From the NCBI GenBank assembly GCA_903882765.1, contig CAIRYE010000078.1, forward strand, positions 1 to 7,525: a stretch of 7,525 nt of DNA. The letters are read 5' to 3'. The notes beneath the pieces were generated by a model, which worked only from the letters and a program-made list of their open reading frames with translations, was not told the DNA's origin and did not search any database. The DNA comes from an uncultured Anaerolineae bacterium (GTDB lineage: Bacteria > Chloroflexota > Anaerolineae > Anaerolineales > Villigracilaceae). Shown in pieces: positions 1 to 4,535 of the stretch. The translations under genes and the position numbers were made by a program. Each line of letters starts with the position of its first letter. Position 1 is the stretch's first letter.

Positions 1-300
1 CACATTTGGAGCCCACCTACCGACTTGTTGGAATATCAAAATGAGTACGTTGTTCGAGTAGAGATCTCCGGAATGCACCAACATTCCTTTTCCATTGAGA
101 TAGAAGATAAATTCTTGATCGTAAAGGGAAACCGACCTGAACCGAGCGGCAAGAAAGCTTTTCATCAGATGGAGATCAGGTTTGGTGATTTTAGCAGCAT
201 CGTTGCCATACCTGAGCTGATTGATGAGGAAAACTCCAGCGCTGAATATTTGGATGGATTTTTACTCATCACATTACCGAAACTAACGAAAAACGAATAA
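1..300 (+). CDS. Small heat-shock protein (Hsp20/alpha-crystallin family), 5' end cut by the window
   Basis: ATP-independent cytoplasmic holdase that binds unfolding proteins and keeps them available for refolding or degradation. The frame is open from base 1, giving HIWSPPTDLLEYQNEY before the first candidate start at 25 (TTG). That W-x-P-x-x-D block is the normal beginning of an alpha-crystallin domain, so the gene starts left of the window and the TTG is not its start. The domain is otherwise complete: the VRVEISGM strand pair, the LIVKGNR strand, and the closing A-EYLDGFLLITLPK signature of the last two strands. After that signature only LTKNE remains. The C-terminal tail with the I-x-I/V oligomer-anchoring motif, usual in the family, is therefore absent. 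It ends 18 bases before lon and is probably co-transcribed with it, which fits a shared role in handling damaged proteins. Family assignment is secure; the specific subtype is not known. Confidence 0.9.
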   Translation, partial: HIWSPPTDLLEYQNEYVVRVEISGMHQHSFSIEIEDKFLIVKGNRPEPSGKKAFHQMEIRFGDFSSIVAIPELIDEENSSAEYLDGFLLITLPKLTKNE

Positions 301-318
301 AGGATAACCCAACTATTT

Positions 319-2880
319 ATGCCTGCCTCACGATGGCACACTACGCCCGCCGAATTATTTGAATGGATCGATGAAAATGACATCGATCTTCTTGACATGT
401 TCCTCCCTTCCATCTTTACCAAGATCACCCCAAAACAGCCAGACCAAAATGTTCAGGCAGTAATAGATAACCCGCCAGAACTCTCCACCGATTCTGATAT
501 CGTGCCCATCCTTCCCTTACGGGGTGTGGTCGTTTTTCCACAGACTGCTGTTCCGCTTACGATTGGCCAACAACGATCTATTCGCTTGGTAGATGATGTT
601 GTATCTGGTTCTCGGATGATCGGTTTAGTTGCCGCGATGGACCCAAACAAAGAAACCCCCGAGCCAGAAGATCTTTATAAGATCGGTACTCTTTCCTCAA
701 TTCATCGTTTGTTGCGCGCGCCTGATGGCACAATTCGTCTGTTGGTTCAAGGTGCGGAACGGTTTAAGATCCTTGAGATCATCCAAACAGAACCATATAT
801 GACCGCCCGAATCGAGCGAATTCCTGAAATCATTGAAACCGGGCTAGAAATTGACGCTCTTGCCCGAAATGCTCGTGATCAATTCGCCTTCATCGCCAAC
901 CTTATCCCATCCTTCCCTAAAGAGTTGGTCTCCTCCATCACCACAATTGAAGACCCTCTTCAAACGGTCTATCAAATCGCGAATTTTCAGCGCATCGAAT
1001 TGGAAGAAGCCCAAACCTTATTAGAGATCACCTCCGCTACCGAAAAATTGCATCGGCTGGTAGCTTTTTTGGTTCGCGAAACAGAAGTATTGCAGTTAGG
1101 GCAAAAGATCCAAAACGAGGCCCGCTCTGAGATCGATAAAGTTCAGAGAGAATACTTCCTGCGTGAACAGCTCAAAGCCATTCAGAAGGAACTAGGCGAC
1201 CGCGATGAAACATCGGTTGAAGTAGATGAATTCCGCAAAAAAATCACCGAAGCGAGAATGCCAGAAGAAGCGGAAAAACAATCACTTAGCGAGTTAGATA
1301 GGTTATCCAAGCTGCCCTCTTCCTCGGCCGAGTATGGTGTAATCCGTACCTACCTCGATTGGCTGGTCTCGATCCCGTGGACCACCGCAACGGTAGACAA
1401 CCTTGATATTAGTCACGCCCGTGAAGTTTTGGAAAAAGACCATTTTGGCTTGGATGATATAAAAGAGCGCATTCTTGAATTTTTAGCTATACGAAAACTA
1501 AAACTCGACCGAAAAGCCGAACATACCGAATCAACAGATGAGATCCGCAAGGAGCGTGAAGGCGTCATTCTCTGTTTTGTTGGCCCTCCTGGCGTCGGAA
1601 AAACATCCCTTGGCCAATCTATTGCCCACGCAATGGGAAGAAAATTCATTCGCGCCTCGTTAGGGGGCATTCGCGATGAAGCTGAGATCCGTGGCCACCG
1701 CCGTACTTACATCGGGGCTATGCCTGGGCGAATATTGCAATCTTTACGCCGGATCGAATCCAAAAATCCAGTCTTTATGCTCGATGAGATCGATAAACTA
1801 ACCAATGATTTTCATGGTGACCCCGCCTCAGCATTACTTGAGGTGCTAGATCCAGAACAGAATGGCGAATTCCGCGACAATTATTTAGAAGTCGCTTACG
1901 ATCTATCACAGGTAATGTTCATCACGACTGCCAACACCCTTGAAACCATCCCCGGCCCCTTACGAGACCGAATGGAGATCATTACTCTATCTGGGTACAC
2001 CGAACGAGAGAAGATCGAGATCGCCAAAGGGTACCTCATCCCCCGCCAGATCCGTGAAAACGGTTTACGATTGGAAGAAGTCGCCTTCAAGGATGAGGCG
2101 TTATCTTGCATCATCCAACAATACACCCGCGAAGCCGGTGTCCGTAACCTTGAACGAAACATCGGGAGCGTGTGCCGAAAGATCGGCACCAAGGTAGCTG
2201 AAGGAATTGGTCAAAAAATTATCATCCAACCCTCTGATATTAAGACCTATCTCAATAACCCACCCTTTCAGGGTCCAGAAGAAGTAAACATTCGAACATC
2301 TATCCCTGGTGTTGCCGCTGGCCTGGCGTGGACACCGTACGGCGGGGATGTCCTCTTTATCGAAGCTACAAAAATGCCCGGAGCCAAAGGCTTTCAGATA
2401 ACCGGTTCTGTTGGTAATGTTATGCAAGAATCCGCCAAGGCAGCCTTATCCTATGTGCGCTCCCATGCGATGGATCTTGATCTCGACCCCAATTTTTACG
2501 ACACATCCGATATTCATATGCACATTCCAGCGGGAGCCACACCTAAGGATGGCCCATCAGCAGGGGTGACCATGGTTACCGCCCTCACATCGCTCATCTC
2601 AGGGAAGATCGTTAAGCCCAACTTAGGAATGACGGGAGAGATCACTCTTCGCGGTCAGGTGCTGCCTATCGGTGGTGTAAAGGAAAAGGTTCTTGCAGGT
2701 CACCGTAGTGGATTAAGGACGATCATCTTGCCCAAACGAAATGAACAGGATCTGGATGATGTTCCTCAAGAAGTGAAAGACCAAATGAAATTTATATTTG
2801 CTGAAAATGTTGAAGACGTTCTGTTGGCGGCGTTAGATCCTAAACGACCCGCGGAACCCTTCCAGCCAGCTCAGAAATGA
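319..2880 (+). CDS. lon: ATP-dependent protease Lon (LonA type)
   Basis: Cytoplasmic AAA+ serine protease, active as a hexamer, that unfolds and degrades damaged and short-lived regulatory proteins (endopeptidase La). It has 853 residues against about 780-810 in typical LonA proteins. The LON N-domain begins near residue 62 (IVPILPLRGVVVFP) and runs to about 255. A helical coiled-coil linker follows at about 260-335 (VQREYFLREQLKAIQKELG at 275-293). The AAA+ module has Walker A GPPGVGKT at 422-429, Walker B VFMLDEID at 485-492, ITTAN at 535-539 and sensor-2 REAGVRN at 604-610. The protease domain carries the Ser/Lys dyad S747 in PKDGPSAG and K790 in GGVKEK, 43 residues apart as in E. coli (S679/K722). 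All catalytic parts are intact. ATG 319 has AAAGGA only at 299-304, a long spacing of 14 bases. The next in-frame ATG (397, Met27) has no better site. About 60 residues precede the N-domain, far more than in E. coli Lon. It lies between hsp20 and a receiver gene. Confidence 0.97.
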   Translation: MPASRWHTTPAELFEWIDENDIDLLDMFLPSIFTKITPKQPDQNVQAVIDNPPELSTDSDIVPILPLRGVVVFPQTAVPLTIGQQRSIRLVDDVVSGSRMIGLVAAMDPNKETPEPEDLYKIGTLSSIHRLLRAPDGTIRLLVQGAERFKILEIIQTEPYMTARIERIPEIIETGLEIDALARNARDQFAFIANLIPSFPKELVSSITTIEDPLQTVYQIANFQRIELEEAQTLLEITSATEKLHRLVAFLVRETEVLQLGQKIQNEARSEIDKVQREYFLREQLKAIQKELGDRDETSVEVDEFRKKITEARMPEEAEKQSLSELDRLSKLPSSSAEYGVIRTYLDWLVSIPWTTATVDNLDISHAREVLEKDHFGLDDIKERILEFLAIRKLKLDRKAEHTESTDEIRKEREGVILCFVGPPGVGKTSLGQSIAHAMGRKFIRASLGGIRDEAEIRGHRRTYIGAMPGRILQSLRRIESKNPVFMLDEIDKLTNDFHGDPASALLEVLDPEQNGEFRDNYLEVAYDLSQVMFITTANTLETIPGPLRDRMEIITLSGYTEREKIEIAKGYLIPRQIRENGLRLEEVAFKDEALSCIIQQYTREAGVRNLERNIGSVCRKIGTKVAEGIGQKIIIQPSDIKTYLNNPPFQGPEEVNIRTSIPGVAAGLAWTPYGGDVLFIEATKMPGAKGFQITGSVGNVMQESAKAALSYVRSHAMDLDLDPNFYDTSDIHMHIPAGATPKDGPSAGVTMVTALTSLISGKIVKPNLGMTGEITLRGQVLPIGGVKEKVLAGHRSGLRTIILPKRNEQDLDDVPQEVKDQMKFIFAENVEDVLLAALDPKRPAEPFQPAQK

Positions 2881-2890
2881 CCTTTGACCG

Positions 2891-3238
2891 ATGAAAAAAA
2901 TTCTCATTGCTGAAGATGATTCAACTATGCTTTCGCTATTGTGCACCCTTCTTGAACTCGAGGGGTTTTTGCCAATTGCCTATGATGAGAATGAAGAGAT
3001 CGTGGAAACCGTTCGTCGGGAAATGCCCGATATCGTTTTGCTAGATATTCATATGGATTTTCAGGACGGCATCGAAGTTACCAAGCAGATAAAAAATGAT
3101 CCTAACTTATCAACTATCTTTGTTGTTCTTCAATCGGGCATGGAACTAGGCGTACAGAGTGTAAACGCTGGAGCAAACGCTTTTTTGTTGAAACCCTATA
3201 TGCCCGAATCCCTGTTTGAAATTCTGAAATCAGTGTAG
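2891..3238 (+). CDS. Single-domain response regulator (CheY-like receiver)
   Basis: A stand-alone phospho-acceptor domain of 115 residues with no output domain, expected to relay phosphate or a protein contact to a partner. The receiver residues are present: acidic pocket E8, D9 and D10 (IAEDDS), phospho-acceptor D52 (LLDIHM), switch residue S82 (VVLQSG), aromatic switch position F98, and invariant lysine K101 with its cis-proline (LLKP). The usual M-P after the phosphorylated Asp is M-D here (M55-D56). The stretch between S82 and K101 is about three residues shorter than in CheY. ATG 2891 lies 10 bases after the lon stop with no clear Shine-Dalgarno, which suggests translation coupled to lon. 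No histidine kinase is in the window, so its partner is unknown. It may be a stress or signalling accessory co-expressed with hsp20 and lon; that is inference. The family call is firm, the role open. Confidence 0.93.
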   Translation: MKKILIAEDDSTMLSLLCTLLELEGFLPIAYDENEEIVETVRREMPDIVLLDIHMDFQDGIEVTKQIKNDPNLSTIFVVLQSGMELGVQSVNAGANAFLLKPYMPESLFEILKSV

Positions 3239-3240
3239 TT

Positions 3241-3675
3241 ATGGCGGAGTCGTACCAGATCAGGCAGGTAAACCTACCCGATGAATACGTTTCGTTGGTT
3301 CGATTATGGGGCTCAGTTGGACCGGGAATCGGTATCAGCCGTTCGGATGACCTAATAGAGCTAGAAAAAAAATTCCGTCTTGACCCCGACCTATTTTTGG
3401 TCATTGAGGAAAAGGGGCAAATCATCGGTTCGGTGATCGGCGGTTACGATGGTCGCCGCGGATTGATTTATCACTTGGCGGTCGCTGTAGAGCACCAACA
3501 TCGGAGGTTGGGGGATCGCATGTTGAAGGAAATTGAAGCCCGGTTAAGGGCACGAGGCTGCATAAAAGCGTACCTGTTAGTTAAGCAAGGGAATCCGACT
3601 CTAGAGCGCTTTTACGAAGAGCGTGAGTGGCAATCGATGGATGATATCAAGATCTTTGGGAAGAATTTACTATGA
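3241..3675 (+). CDS. GNAT-family N-acetyltransferase (YpeA-like)
   Basis: Predicted acetyl-CoA-dependent N-acetyltransferase of 144 residues, a single GNAT fold. The substrate cannot be told from sequence. Strand beta4 and the pyrophosphate loop (motif A) read LIYHLAVAVEHQHRRLGDRM at residues 75-94. The helix continues to ARLRARGC (100-107), then LLVKQGNP (112-119), and the motif B end FYEEREW (124-130) matches the family FYe-x-x-G-a/f/w signature. The acetyl-CoA loop consensus Q/R-x-x-G-x-G/A appears as R88-R-L-G-D-R93, so the final small residue is replaced by arginine. The general layout resembles YpeA-type GNATs. The start follows the receiver stop by two bases, and the stop overlaps the next start (ATGA at 3672-3675), so translational coupling on both sides is likely. 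A link to RimI-type ribosomal or other protein acetylation is possible but unsupported. Confidence 0.85.
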   Translation: MAESYQIRQVNLPDEYVSLVRLWGSVGPGIGISRSDDLIELEKKFRLDPDLFLVIEEKGQIIGSVIGGYDGRRGLIYHLAVAVEHQHRRLGDRMLKEIEARLRARGCIKAYLLVKQGNPTLERFYEEREWQSMDDIKIFGKNLL

Positions 3676-4166
3676 GCATACGCTTTGGCATCATTACCAT
3701 CTCAGACCGTTCTTTTCGAGGTGAAAGGGAAGATATTTCGGGTAAAGTTCTCGAAGAACTGGTAAAAGAAAACCTTTGGGAAGTAACAAAAACTGGATTA
3801 GTTCCAGACGAAGTTGCCCCAATTCAAGAACTTATACGAATGTGGACGGATGACCGCGAAGTAGATGTGATCCTTACCAATGGCGGCACCGGCTTTGCCC
3901 CACGAGATGTTACTCCCGAGGCAACCCATCCCCTGATCGAACGCTTCACACCAGGCATTGATGAGTTCATTCGGGCTAGGTCACTAGATTTTACACAAAA
4001 CGCGCCGCTTTCCCGCGCCATTTCAGGCATTCGCAAAAGCACTTTCATCCTCAATCTACCAGGGAACCCCAAGGCAGCTCGAGAGATCTTTGGGTTGGTA
4101 GTACATTTGCTTCCTCACGCTGTAAACCTACTAACAGACAGCCCGCCAGATGTGATAGGACATTAA
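3672..4166 (+). CDS. MogA/MoaB-family molybdopterin adenylyltransferase
   Basis: Predicted molybdenum cofactor enzyme that adenylylates molybdopterin before molybdate insertion. It has 164 residues, the normal length for this small cytoplasmic family. The signature is unambiguous: ITISDRS near the N-terminus (9-14), LVPDE (43-47), TNGGTGFAPRDVTPEAT (69-85), the LSRAISGIRKSTFILNLPGNP segment split over 113-133, and a HAVNLL helix at the C-end. Aspartates D46 and D79 align with the two E. coli MogA aspartates (D49, D82) needed for activity. LSRAISGIRK favours MogA over a bare MoaB, but the two are hard to separate, so no symbol is given. ATG 3672 overlaps the GNAT stop, and GGGAAG at 3658-3663 sits 8 bases upstream as a ribosome binding site. 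It is the last gene of the unit. No other cofactor gene is in the window, so the rest of the pathway must be elsewhere. Confidence 0.92.
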   Translation: MSIRFGIITISDRSFRGEREDISGKVLEELVKENLWEVTKTGLVPDEVAPIQELIRMWTDDREVDVILTNGGTGFAPRDVTPEATHPLIERFTPGIDEFIRARSLDFTQNAPLSRAISGIRKSTFILNLPGNPKAAREIFGLVVHLLPHAVNLLTDSPPDVIGH

Positions 4167-4181
4167 CCGAAAAAGCCTAAT

Positions 4182-4204
4182 AAGTGTGGGTTTCCAACAC
4201 TTTT
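4182..4204 (+). terminator. Weak intrinsic terminator after the hsp20-to-mogA unit
   Basis: AAGTGT (4182-4187) pairs with ACACTT (4197-4202). Inside it, after one mismatch, GG (4189-4190) pairs with CC (4194-4195) around a TTT loop. A run of only four T (4201-4204) overlaps and follows the right arm. It lies 16 bases after the mogA stop, the expected place for the end of the + strand unit. The stem is AU-rich and the T run short, so termination may be leaky. Confidence 0.5.
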
Positions 4205-4342
4205 GCAGAGAATTGTCTTAATCGCTTTGTACCGAACGCATAAGAAAACTATTAAAAAATTTACCACCCTGGATTGGCAAGATTCGTGTAACATGTTTTG
4301 GAAAAATCACCCTACCGTTCTAATCTTAAGCAAAATCAAATG
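4205..4342. other. AT-rich spacer with no recognised gene
   Basis: I see no open reading frame of note, no tRNA-like fold and no strong inverted repeat here. It contains A/T-rich stretches (for example around 4245-4262 and 4329-4340). The part just upstream of the proposed 6S promoter could act as an UP-type element, but nothing in it is diagnostic. A good TTGACA -35 hexamer is not found at the expected 16-18 base spacing. Confidence 0.4.
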
Positions 4343-4351
4343 TGGTATAAC
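4343..4351 (+). promoter_or_regulatory. Extended -10 promoter of the 6S RNA candidate
   Basis: TGG followed by TATAAC gives an extended -10 element (TGn) plus a hexamer matching TATAAT at five of six positions. The base about seven downstream of the hexamer is A4358, immediately before the left arm of the 6S closing stem, which is where the transcript should begin. The -35 region (about 4322-4328) is poor, as is common when an extended -10 is present. The start site is inferred from spacing and fold, not measured. Confidence 0.6.
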
Positions 4352-4357
4352 ATAGTT

Positions 4358-4535
4358 AACCCTGCAATGTTCGTGATGTTGCACACTCGGTTTTGAGCCA
4401 ACACTTTAAAAAAGGGTACCGCTATATTGATATGACGCGATAGGCTTTGGCCAAGGCGAAAGATTCGATTAGGTGCCCACCTGCTTTTGCAGGTTCAAAA
4501 CTCTGTAGCACACGGCAAAGCGGGGGTCTTCTTTT
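4358..4535 (+). ncRNA. ssrS: Candidate 6S RNA (SsrS)
   Basis: 6S RNA mimics an open promoter and binds the housekeeping RNA polymerase holoenzyme, lowering transcription of many promoters when growth slows. Seen here: a long closing stem joins the two ends. CCCTGC (4360-4365) pairs with GCGGGG (4520-4525). TGTT (4368-4371) pairs with GGCA (4514-4517). After a bulged C, GTG (4373-4375) pairs with CAC (4511-4513). After a bulged A, TGTTGC (4377-4382) pairs with GTAGCA (4505-4510), allowing G-U pairs. The UGUUCG / CGGCA opposition and the following GAGCC (4395-4399) recall E. coli 6S. GCCAA (4397-4401) can pair with TTGGC (4447-4451) to start the upper arm. A perfect hairpin ACCTGC-TTTT-GCAGGT (4479-4494) sits where E. 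coli 6S has a small 3'-side hairpin. Length of about 175-180 nt is typical. The upper arm is less clear by hand. It has its own promoter and T-rich end. Confidence 0.72.
4505..4535 (+). terminator. 3' end of the 6S candidate: right arm of the closing stem plus T-rich tail
   Basis: The G-rich right arm (GCGGGG at 4520-4525) is followed by TCTTCTTTT at 4527-4535. In the folded transcript this gives a GC-rich helix end followed by a U-rich run, as in an intrinsic terminator, though the pairing partner lies about 155 bases upstream rather than in a local hairpin. The run overlaps the stop codon of the convergent mfd gene (4534-4536). The true 3' end could also be made by processing. Confidence 0.5.

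Noticed and set aside
25..27. TTG at 25 as the start of hsp20
   Set aside because: The upstream frame is open to base 1 and encodes the conserved W-x-P-x-x-D opening of the alpha-crystallin domain, so the true start is outside the window.
1413..1670. Open frame of 85 codons on the - strand inside lon
   Set aside because: It lies opposite the most conserved AAA+ coding part of lon, has no recognisable domain and no ribosome binding site; it is a shadow of lon. The same applies to the other frames opposite lon, the receiver, mogA and mfd.
4447..4454. TTGGCCAA palindrome as a possible operator
   Set aside because: It falls inside the 6S candidate, where TTGGC can pair with GCCAA at 4397-4401; an eight-base palindrome alone does not support an operator.
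4479..4494. ACCTGC-TTTT-GCAGGT hairpin as a stand-alone terminator
   Set aside because: No T run follows it on either strand. It is better explained as the 3'-side hairpin of the 6S candidate.
4358..4535. tmRNA or signal recognition particle RNA instead of 6S
   Set aside because: There is no tRNA-like end with CCA or tag reading frame for tmRNA, and no GGAA/AGCA-type SRP helix 8 was found. The bulged closing stem with UGUUCG favours 6S.
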